Shown here: positions 55,044 through 63,929 of the stretch, piece by piece
How the letters are laid out: every line of letters starts with the position of its first letter
Position numbering within the stretch: position 1 is the stretch's first letter
Assembly (NCBI RefSeq): GCF_029227915.1
Contig: NC_079879.1
Coordinates: 9,238,001 to 9,302,000, forward strand
Direction: 5' to 3'
Length of the DNA stretch: 64,000 bases
DNA from: Hydractinia symbiolongicarpus
Taxonomy: Eukaryota > Cnidaria > Hydrozoa > Anthoathecata > Hydractiniidae
Notes under the pieces: generated by a model
Told to the model about the DNA's origin: nothing
The model's input: the letters and a program-made list of their open reading frames with translations, nothing else
Database searches by the model: none
Made by a program: the position numbers and the translations under genes

Positions 55044-55115
55044 TGCCGTGACCAGGATTCGAACCTTGGTTATTGCGGCCACAACGCAATGTACTAACCA
55101 CTATACGATCACGGC
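55044..55115 (-). tRNA. tRNA-His: tRNA-His(GTG), A50 variant
   Basis: A50 only. Confidence 0.72.
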
Positions 55116-55334
55116 TTATGTGAGATTGACTATACATGCCTTGTTCAAAACACTCTGCTGCAAGGCGATGATTAAGAAGTATATTACGTTATGTTTGAAG
55201 CCGATACGCAACATAATTCAGTTATTTAAAAAGAATTAACAAAATGAATGCATAGGACTGTTTTCTCTATGGAACGGAGACAATTTAATCGATACAGAAG
55301 TACATGTTCATTATCCTATCACTGACTCTTGTAA

Positions 55335-55406
55335 TGCCGTGACCAGAATTCGAACCTGGGTTATTGCGGCCACAACGCAATGTACTAAACACTATACCAT
55401 CACGGC
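55335..55406 (-). tRNA. tRNA-His: tRNA-His(GTG), U61 variant, diverged D loop
   Basis: U61, G9, and loss of one of the two conserved D-loop G residues. Confidence 0.55.
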
Positions 55407-55629
55407 TGATGTGAGATTGTTATCCATATATGTCTTGTTAAAACACTGTGCTGCAATGCGTTGATTAAGAAATGTATTACGTTATGTTTGAAGTCGATAC
55501 ACACCATAATTTGGTGTAATAGAAAAAACAAGCAAAGTTAAAGCACCAGGAGCTGTTCATCCAAGTGAACGGGGTCAATTTAATCGATACAGAAATATAT
55601 GTTCACCTTCCTAACACTGATTCTTGTAA

Positions 55630-55701
55630 TGCCGTGAGCAGGATTCGAACCTGGGTTATTGCGGCCACAACGCATTGTACTAACCACTATACGATCACGG
55701 C
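55630..55701 (-). tRNA. tRNA-His: tRNA-His(GTG), T-stem and anticodon-stem variant
   Basis: C65 opposite C49, and A27 opposite A43. Confidence 0.58.
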
Positions 55702-55923
55702 CGATATGAGATTGTTAACCATATATGTCTTGTTCAAAACACTCTGCTGCAATGCGATGATTAAGAAGTATATTTCGTTATGTTTGAAGTCGACACACAA
55801 CATAATTCAGTGATATAAAGAAAATAAAAAAAATGAATTCATAGGACTGTTTTCTCTAGCGAACAGAGACATTTTAATCCATACAGAAATATATGTTCAC
55901 TTTTCTATCACTGATTCTTGTAA

Positions 55924-55995
55924 TGCCGTGACCAGGATTCGAACCTGGGTTATTGCGGCCACAACGCAATGTACTAACCACTATACGATCACGGG
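55924..55995 (-). tRNA. tRNA-His: tRNA-His(GTG), C1 variant
   Basis: C1 only; copy of 54751. Confidence 0.62.
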
Positions 55996-56216
55996 TGATA
56001 TAAGATTGTTAACCATATATGTCTTGTTCAAAACACTCTGCTGCAATGCGATGATTAAGAAGTATATTTCGTTATGTTTGAAGTCGACACACAACATAAT
56101 TCAGCGATATAAAGAAAATAAACAAAATGAATTCACAGTCTGTTTTCCCTAGCGAACGGTGATATTTTAATCGATTCAGAAATATACGTTCACTTTCCTA
56201 TCACTGATTCTTGTAA

Positions 56217-56288
56217 TGCCGTGACCAGGATTCGAACCTTGGTTATTGCGGCCACAACGCAATGTACTAACCACTATACGATCACGGC
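56217..56288 (-). tRNA. tRNA-His: tRNA-His(GTG), A50 variant
   Basis: Copy of 55044. Confidence 0.72.
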
Positions 56289-56507
56289 TTATGTGAGATT
56301 GACTATACATGCCTTGTTCAAAACACTCTGCTGCAAGGCGATGATTAAGAAGTATATTACGTTATGTTTGAAGCCGATACGCAACATAATTCAGTTATTT
56401 AAAAAGAATTAACAAAATGAATGCATAGGACTGTTTTCTCTATGGAACGGAGACAATTTAATCGATACAGAAGTACATGTTCATTATCCTATCACTGACT
56501 CTTGTAA

Positions 56508-56579
56508 TGCCGTGACCAGAATTCGAACCTGGGTTATTGCGGCCACAACGCAATGTACTAAACACTATACCATCACGGC
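56508..56579 (-). tRNA. tRNA-His: tRNA-His(GTG), U61 variant, diverged D loop
   Basis: Copy of 55335. Confidence 0.55.
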
Positions 56580-56802
56580 TGATGTGAGATTGTTATCCAT
56601 ATATGTCTTGTTAAAACACTGTGCTGCAATGCGTTGATTAAGAAATGTATTACGTTATGTTTGAAGTCGATACACACCATAATTTGGTGTAATAGAAAAA
56701 ACAAGCAAAGTTAAAGCACCAGGAGCTGTTCATCCAAGTGAACGGGGTCAATTTAATCGATACAGAAATATATGTTCACCTTCCTAACACTGATTCTTGT
56801 AA

Positions 56803-56874
56803 TGCCGTGAGCAGGATTCGAACCTGGGTTATTGCGGCCACAACGCATTGTACTAACCACTATACGATCACGGT
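56803..56874 (-). tRNA. tRNA-His: tRNA-His(GTG), A1 variant with mismatches
   Basis: Copy of 55630 that has gained A1. Confidence 0.5.
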
Positions 56875-57096
56875 CGATATGAGATTGTTAACCATATATG
56901 TCTTGTTCAAAACACTCTGCTGCAATGCGATGATTAAGAAGTAAATTTCGTTATGTTTGAAGTCGATACACAACATAATTCGGTTATATAAAGAAAATAA
57001 ACAAAATAAATGCATAGGACTGTTTTCTCTAGCGAACGGAGGCAATTTAATTGATACAGAAGTACATGTTCACTATCCTATCACTGACTCTTGTAA

Positions 57097-57168
57097 TTCC
57101 GTGACCAGAATTCGAACCTGGGTTATTGCGGCCACAACGCAATGTACTAACCACTATACCATCACGGC
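57097..57168 (-). tRNA. tRNA-His: tRNA-His(GTG), U61 variant with acceptor change
   Basis: U61, G9, and C72 to A opposite G1. Confidence 0.52.
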
Positions 57169-57391
57169 TGATCTGATATTGTTATCCATATATGTCTTGT
57201 AAAAACACTGTGCTGCAATGCATTGATTAAGAAATGTATTACGTTATGTTTGAAGTCGATACACACCATAATTTGGTGTAATAGAGAAAACAAGCAAAAT
57301 TAAAGCATCAGGAGCTGTTCATCCAAGCGAACGGGGTCAATTTAATCGATACAGAAATATATGTTCACTTTCCTAACACTGATTCTTGTAA

Positions 57392-57463
57392 TGCCGTGAC
57401 CAGGATTCGAACCTGGGTTATTGCGGCCACAACGCAATGTACTAACCACTATACGATCACGGC
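57392..57463 (-). tRNA. tRNA-His: tRNA-His(GTG), consensus copy
   Basis: Exact consensus. First minus-strand T4 downstream is at 57296-57299, 93 nt away. Confidence 0.9.
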
Positions 57464-57685
57464 TGATATAAGATTGTTAACCATATATGTCTTGTTCAAA
57501 ACACTCTGCTGCAATGCGATGATTAAGAAGTATATTTCGTTATGTTTGAAGTCGACACACAACATAATTCAGTGATATAAAGAAAATAAACAAAATGAAT
57601 TCATAGGACTGTTTTCTCTAGCGAACAGAGACATTTTAATCCATACAGAAATATATGTTCACTTTTCTATCACTGATTCTTGTAA

Positions 57686-57757
57686 TGCCGTGACCAGGAT
57701 TCGAACCTGGGTTATTGCGGCCACAACGCAATGTTCTAACCACTATACGATCACGGG
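57686..57757 (-). tRNA. tRNA-His: tRNA-His(GTG), C1 variant
   Basis: C1 plus a D-stem-side change (GTTCTAACC on the plus strand). Confidence 0.56.
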
Positions 57758-57978
57758 TGATATAAGATTTTTAACCATATATGTCTTGTTCAAAACACTC
57801 TGCTGCAATGCGATGATTAAGAAGTATATTTCGTTATGTTTGAAGTCGATACACAACATAATTCCGTTATTTAAAAAGAAAAAACAAAATGAATGCATAG
57901 GACTGTTTTCTCTATCGAACGAAGTCAATTTAATCGATACACAAGTACACGTTAACTTCCTATCACAGATTCTTCCAA

Positions 57979-58050
57979 TGAAATGACCAGGATTTGAACC
58001 TGTGTTATTGCAGCCACAACGCAATGTACTAACCACTATACGATCACGGC
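57979..58050 (-). pseudogene. tRNA-His(GTG)-like copy, class M
   Basis: Class M, G1; A57, a T-stem change and a G31-U39 wobble. Confidence 0.6.
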
Positions 58051-58274
58051 TGATGTGAGATTGTTATCTATATATGTCTTGTTCAAAACACTGTGCTGCA
58101 ATGCGTTGATTAAGAAATGTATTACGTTATGTTTGAAGTCGATACACAACATAATTCGGTGTAATAAAGAAAACAAGCAAAATTAAAGCATGAGAAGCTG
58201 TTCATCCAAGCGAACGGGGTCAATTTAATCGATACAGAAATATATGTTCACTTTCCTATCACTGATTCTTGTAA

Positions 58275-58346
58275 TGCCGTGACCAGGATTCGAACCTGGG
58301 TTATTGCGGCCACAACGCAATGTACTAACCACTATACGATCACGGC
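58275..58346 (-). tRNA. tRNA-His: tRNA-His(GTG), consensus copy
   Basis: Exact consensus. Confidence 0.9.
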
Positions 58347-58567
58347 TGATATAAGATTGTTAACCATAAATGTTTTGTTCAAAACACTTTGCTGCAATGC
58401 GATGATTAAGAAGTATATTTCGTTATGTTTGAAGTCGATACACAACATAATTCGGTTATTTAAAGAGAATAAACAAAATGAATGCATAGGACTGTTTTCT
58501 TTATGGAACGGAGACAATTTAATCGATACAGAAGTACAAGTTAACTTCCTATCACAGATTCTTCTAA

Positions 58568-58639
58568 TGAAATGACCAGGATTCGAACCTGGGTTATTGC
58601 GGCCACAACGCAATGTACTAACCACTATACGATCACGGC
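58568..58639 (-). pseudogene. tRNA-His(GTG)-like copy, class M
   Basis: Class M, G1; body consensus. First downstream T4 is about 90 nt away (58475-58478). Confidence 0.65.
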
Positions 58640-58863
58640 TGATGTGAGATTGTTATCTATATATGTCTTGTTCAAAACACTGTGTTGCAATTCGTTGATT
58701 AAGAAATGTATTACGTAATGTTTGAAGTCGATAAACAACATAATTCGGTGTAATAGAGAAAACAAGCAAAATTAAAGCATCAGGAGCTGTTCATCTAAGC
58801 GAACGGGGTCAATTTAATCGATACAGAAATATATGTTCACTTTCCTATCACTGATTCTTGTAA

Positions 58864-58935
58864 TGCCGTGACCAGGATTCGAACCTGGGTTATTGCGGCC
58901 ACAACGCAATGTACTAACCACTATACGATCACGGC
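58864..58935 (-). tRNA. tRNA-His: tRNA-His(GTG), consensus copy
   Basis: Exact consensus. Confidence 0.9.
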
Positions 58936-59154
58936 TTATGTGAGATTGACTATACATGCCTTGTTTAAAACACTCTGCTGCAAGGCAATGATTAACAAGT
59001 ATATTTCGTTATGTTTGAAGTCGATACACAACATAATTCGGTTATATAAAGAAAATAAACAAAATAAATGCATAGAACTGATTTCTCTAGCGAACGGAGA
59101 TATTTTAATCGACACAGAAATATATGTTCACATTCCTATCACTGATTCTTGTAA

Positions 59155-59226
59155 TGCCGTGACCAGGATTCGAACCTTGGTTATTGCGGCCACAACGCAA
59201 TGTACTAACCACTATACGATCACGGC
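59155..59226 (-). tRNA. tRNA-His: tRNA-His(GTG), A50 variant
   Basis: A50 only. Confidence 0.72.
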
Positions 59227-59448
59227 TCATATGAGATTGTTAACCATATATTTATTGTTCAAAACACTCTGCTGCAATGCGATGATTAAGAAGTAAATTT
59301 CGTCATGTTTGAAGTCGATACACAACATAATTCGGTTATATAAAGAAAATAAACAAAATAAATGCATAGGACTGTTTTCTCTAGCCAACGGAGACAATTT
59401 AATTGATACAGAAGTACATGTTCACTATCCTATCATTGACTCTTGTAA

Positions 59449-59520
59449 TGCCGTGACCAGGATTCGAACCTGGGTTATTGCGGCCACAACGCAATGTACT
59501 AACCTCTATACGATCACGGC
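59449..59520 (-). tRNA. tRNA-His: tRNA-His(GTG), D-loop variant
   Basis: AGAGG D-loop change only. Confidence 0.78.
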
Positions 59521-59743
59521 TGATGTGAGATTGTTATCCATATATGTCTTCTAAAAACACTGTGCTGCAATGCGTTGATTAAGAAATGTATTACGTTATG
59601 TTTGAAGTCGATACACAACATAATTTGGTGTATTTGAGAAAACAAGCAAAATTAAAGCATCAGGAGCTGTTCATCCAAGCGAATGGGGTCAATTTAATCG
59701 ATACAGAAATATATGTTCACTTTCCTATCACTGATTCTTGTAA

Positions 59744-59815
59744 TGCCGTGACCAGGATTTGAACCTGGGTTATTGCGGCCACAACGCAATGGACTAACCA
59801 CTATACGATCACGGC
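59744..59815 (-). tRNA. tRNA-His: tRNA-His(GTG), A57/C24 variant
   Basis: Both lineage changes. Confidence 0.7.
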
Positions 59816-60037
59816 CGATATAAGATTGTTAACCATATATGTCTTGTTCAAAACACTCTGCTGCAATGCGATGATTAAGAAGTATATTTCGTTATGTTTG
59901 AAGCCGATACACAACATAATTCGGTGATATAAAGAAAATAAACAAAATGAATTCATAGGACTGTCTTCTCTAGCGAACAGAGACATTTTAATCCATACAG
60001 AAATATATGTTCACTTTCCTATCACTGATTCTTGTAA

Positions 60038-60109
60038 TGCCGTGACCAGGATTCGAACCTGGGTTATTGCGGCCACAACGCAATGTACTAACCACTATAC
60101 GATCACGGC
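60038..60109 (-). tRNA. tRNA-His: tRNA-His(GTG), consensus copy
   Basis: Exact consensus; near-identical 291-bp unit repeated at 60329. Confidence 0.9.
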
Positions 60110-60328
60110 TTATGTGAGATTGACTATACATGCCTTGTTCAAAACACTCTGCTGAAATGCGATGATTAAGAAGTATATTTCGTTATGTTTGAAGTCGATA
60201 CACAACATAATTCGGTGATATAAAGAAAATAAACAAAATGAATTCATAGGACTGTCTTCTCTAGCGAACAGAGACATTTTAATCCATACAGAAATATATG
60301 TTCACTTTCCTATCACTGATTCTTGTAA

Positions 60329-60400
60329 TGCCGTGACCAGGATTCGAACCTGGGTTATTGCGGCCACAACGCAATGTACTAACCACTATACGATCACGGC
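60329..60400 (-). tRNA. tRNA-His: tRNA-His(GTG), consensus copy
   Basis: Exact consensus; direct duplicate of the unit at 60038. Confidence 0.9.
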
Positions 60401-60619
60401 TTATGTGAGATTGACTATACATGCCTTGTTCAAAACACTCTGCTGAAATGCGATGATTAAGAAGTATATTTCGTTATGTTTGAAGTCGATACACAACATA
60501 ATTCGGTGATATAAAGAAAATAAACAAAATGAATGCATAGGACTGTTTTCTCTATGAAACGGAGATATTTTAATCGATACAGAATTATATGTTCACTTTT
60601 CTATCACTGATTCTTGTAA

Positions 60620-60691
60620 TGCCGTGACCAGGATTCGAACCTGGATTATTGCGGCCACAACGGAATGTACTAACTACTATACGATCACGGC
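60620..60691 (-). tRNA. tRNA-His: tRNA-His(GTG), C29 variant
   Basis: C29, D-loop A and a T-stem/variable-loop edge change. Confidence 0.57.
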
Positions 60692-60912
60692 TGATATAAG
60701 ATTGTTAACCATATATGTCTTGTTCAAAACACTCTGCTGCAATGCGATAATTAAAAAGTATATTTCGTTATGTTTGAAGTCGATACACAACATAATTCGG
60801 TTATTTAAAAAGAATAAACAAAATGAATGCATAGGACTGTCTTCTCTATGGAACGGAGACAATTTAATCGATACAGAAGTACACGTTAACTTCCTATCAC
60901 AGATTCTTCCAA

Positions 60913-60984
60913 TGAAATGACCAGGATTCGAACCTGGGTTATTGCGGCCACAACGCAATGTACTAACCACTATACGATCACGGC
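60913..60984 (-). pseudogene. tRNA-His(GTG)-like copy, class M
   Basis: Class M, G1; body consensus; unit otherwise like 51813. Confidence 0.65.
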
Positions 60985-61210
60985 TGATGTGAGATCGTTA
61001 TCTATATATGTTTTGCTCAAAACACTGTGCTGCAATGCGTTGATTAAGAAATGTATTACGTTATGTTTGAAGTCGATACACAAAAAATAATTCGGTGTAA
61101 TAGAGAAAACAAGCAAAATTAAAGCATGAGGAGCTGTTCATCCAAGCGAACGGTGTCAATTTAATCGATACAGAAATATATGTTCACTTTCCTATTACTG
61201 ATTCTTGTAA

Positions 61211-61282
61211 TGCCGTGCCCAGGATTCGAACCTGGGTTATGGCGGCAACAACGCAATGTACTAACCACTATACAATCACGGC
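61211..61282 (-). pseudogene. tRNA-like copy, class P, GTT anticodon
   Basis: G36 to U gives anticodon GTT as at 20763, here on a class P body, so the change arose twice or moved by gene conversion. Confidence 0.58.
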
Positions 61283-61503
61283 TGATGTGAGATTGACTAT
61301 ACATGCCTTGCTCAAAACACTCTGCTGCAAGGCGATGATTAAGAAATGTATTACGTTATGTTTGAAGTCGATACACACCATAATTTGGTGTAATAGAGAA
61401 AACAAGAAAAATTAAAGCATCAGGAGCTGTTCATCCAAGCGAACGGGGTCAATTTAATCGATACAGAAATATATGTTCACTTTCCTAACATTGATTCTTG
61501 TAA

Positions 61504-61575
61504 TGCCGTGACCAGGATTCGAACCTGGGTTATTGCGGCCACAACGCAATGTACTAACCACTATACGATCACGGC
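61504..61575 (-). tRNA. tRNA-His: tRNA-His(GTG), consensus copy
   Basis: Exact consensus. Confidence 0.9.
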
Positions 61576-61797
61576 CGATAGAAGATTGTTAACCATATAT
61601 GTCTTGTTCAAAACACTCTGCTGCAATGCGATGATTAAGAAGTATATTTCGTTATGTTTGAAGTCAACACACAACATAATTCAGTGATATAAAGAAAATA
61701 AACAAAATGAATTCATAGGACTGTTTTCTCTAGCGAACAGAGACATTTTAATCCATACAGAAATATATGTTCACTTTTCTATCACTGATTCTTGTAA

Positions 61798-61869
61798 TGC
61801 CGTGACCAGGATTCGAACCTGGGTTTTTGCGGCCACAACGCAATCTACTAACCACTATACGATCACGGG
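61798..61869 (-). tRNA. tRNA-His: tRNA-His(GTG), C1 variant
   Basis: C1, one variable-loop change and one change near position 26. Confidence 0.55.
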
Positions 61870-62091
61870 TGATATAAGATTGTTAACCATATATGTCTTG
61901 TTCAAAACACTCTGCTGCAATGCGATGATTAAGAAGTATATTTCGTTATGTTTGAAGTCGATACACAACATAATTCGGTTATTTAAAAAGAATAAACAAA
62001 ATGAATTCACAGGACTGTTTTCTCTAGCGAACGGTGATATTTTAATCGATACAGAAATATACGTTCACTTTCCTATCACTGATTCTTGTAA

Positions 62092-62163
62092 TGCCGTGAC
62101 CAGGATTCGAACCTTGGTTATTGCGGCCACAACGCAATGTACTAACCACTATACGATCACGGC
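62092..62163 (-). tRNA. tRNA-His: tRNA-His(GTG), A50 variant
   Basis: A50 only. Confidence 0.72.
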
Positions 62164-62385
62164 TCATATGAGATTGTTAGCCATATATGTCTTGTTCAAA
62201 ACACTCTGCTGCAATGCGATGATTAAGAAGTAAATATCGTTATGTTTGAAGTCGATACACAACATAATTCGGTTATATAAAGAAAATAAACAAAATAAAT
62301 GCATACGACTGTTTTCTCTAGCGAACGGAGGCAATTTAATTGATACAGAAGTACATGTTCATGATCCTATCACTGACTCTTGTAA

Positions 62386-62457
62386 TGCCGTGACCAGAAT
62401 TCGAACCTGGGTTATTGCGGCCACAACGCAATGTACTAACCACTATACCATCACGGC
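62386..62457 (-). tRNA. tRNA-His: tRNA-His(GTG), U61 variant
   Basis: U61 and G9 only. Confidence 0.66.
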
Positions 62458-62680
62458 TGATGTGAGATTGTTATCCATATATGTCTTGTAAAAACACTGT
62501 GCTGCAATGCGTTGATTAAGAAATGTATTACGTTATGTTTGAAGTCGATACACACCATAATTTGGTGTAATAGAGAAAACAAGCAAGGTTAAAGCATCAG
62601 GAGCTGTTCATCCAAGCGAACGGCGTCAATTTAATCGATACAGAAATATATGTTCACTTTCCTAACACTGATTCTTGTAA

Positions 62681-62752
62681 TGCCGTGACCAGGATTCGAA
62701 CCTGGGTTATTGCGGCCACAACGCAATGTACTAACCACTATACGATCACGGC
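62681..62752 (-). tRNA. tRNA-His: tRNA-His(GTG), consensus copy
   Basis: Exact consensus; rightmost of the 23. Confidence 0.9.
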
Positions 62753-62974
62753 CGATATAAGATTGTTAACCATATATGTCTTGTTCAAAACACTCTGCTG
62801 CAATGCGATGATTAAGAAGTATATTTCGTTATGTTTGAAGTCGATACACAACATAATTCAGTGATATAAAGAAAATAAACAAAATGAATTCATAGGACTG
62901 TTTTCTCTAGCGAACGGTGATATTTTAATCGATACAGAAATATACGTTCACTTTCCTATCACTGATTCTTGTAT

Positions 62975-63046
62975 TGCCGTGACCAGGATTTGAACCTTGG
63001 TTATTGCGGCCACAACGCAATGTACTAACCACTATACGATCACGAC
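62975..63046 (-). tRNA. tRNA-His: tRNA-His(GTG), acceptor and T-arm variant
   Basis: C2 to U (wobble with G71), A50 and A57. Confidence 0.6.
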
Positions 63047-63268
63047 TCATATGAGATTGTTAACCATATATGTCTTGTTCAAAACCCTCTGCTGCAATGC
63101 GATGATTAAGAAGTAAATTTCGTTATGTTTGAAGTCGATACACAACATAATTCGGTTATATAAAGAAAATAAACAAAATAAATGCATAGGACTGTTTTTT
63201 CTAGCGAACGGATGCAATTTAATTGATACAGAAGTACATGTTCACTATCCTATCACTGACTCTTGTAA

Positions 63269-63340
63269 TGCCGTGACCAGAATTCGAACCTGGGTTATTG
63301 CGGCCACAACGCAATGTACTAACCACTATACCATCACGGC
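63269..63340 (-). tRNA. tRNA-His: tRNA-His(GTG), U61 variant
   Basis: U61 and G9 only. Confidence 0.66.
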
Positions 63341-63563
63341 TGATGTGAGATTGTTATCCATATATGTCTTGTAAAAACACTGTGCTGCAATGCGTTGATT
63401 AAGAAATGTATTACGTTATGTTTGAAGTCGATACACACCATAATTTGGTGTAATAGAGAAAACAAGCGAAACTAAAGCATAAGGAGCTGTTCATCCAAGC
63501 GAACGGGGTCAATTTAATCGATACAGAAATATATGTTCACTTTCCTAACACTGATTCTTGTAA

Positions 63564-63635
63564 TGCCGCGACCAGGATTCGAACCTGGGTTATTGCGGCC
63601 ACAACGCAATTTACTAACCACCATACGATCACGGC
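63564..63635 (-). tRNA. tRNA-His: tRNA-His(GTG), diverged
   Basis: Acceptor A68 to G opposite U5 (wobble), plus changes near position 26 and in the D loop. Confidence 0.6.
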
Positions 63636-63857
63636 CGATATAAGATTGTTAACCATATATGTCTTGTTCAAAACACTCTGCTGCAATGCGATGATTAAGA
63701 AGTATATTTCGTTATGTTTGAAGTCGACACACAACATAATTCAGTGATATAAAGAAAATAAACAAAATGAATTCGTAGGACTGTTTTCTCTAGCGAACAG
63801 AGACATTTTAATCCATACAGAAATATATGTTCACTTTTCTATCACTGATTCTTGTAA

Positions 63858-63929
63858 TGCCGTGACCAGGATTCGAACCTGGGTTATTGCGGCCACAACG
63901 CAATGTACTAACCACTATACAATCACGGG
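63858..63929 (-). tRNA. tRNA-His: tRNA-His(GTG), C1 variant
   Basis: C1 and one change near the D stem. Last copy; the array continues past the window. Confidence 0.58.

Larger units (their letters stand above)
54530..56874. repeat. Four-unit duplication, 1173-bp period
   Basis: tRNA copies 54751, 55044, 55335 and 55630 recur at 55924, 56217, 56508 and 56803 with all private variants. The second copy differs at position 1 of its last tRNA. Confidence 0.9.
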
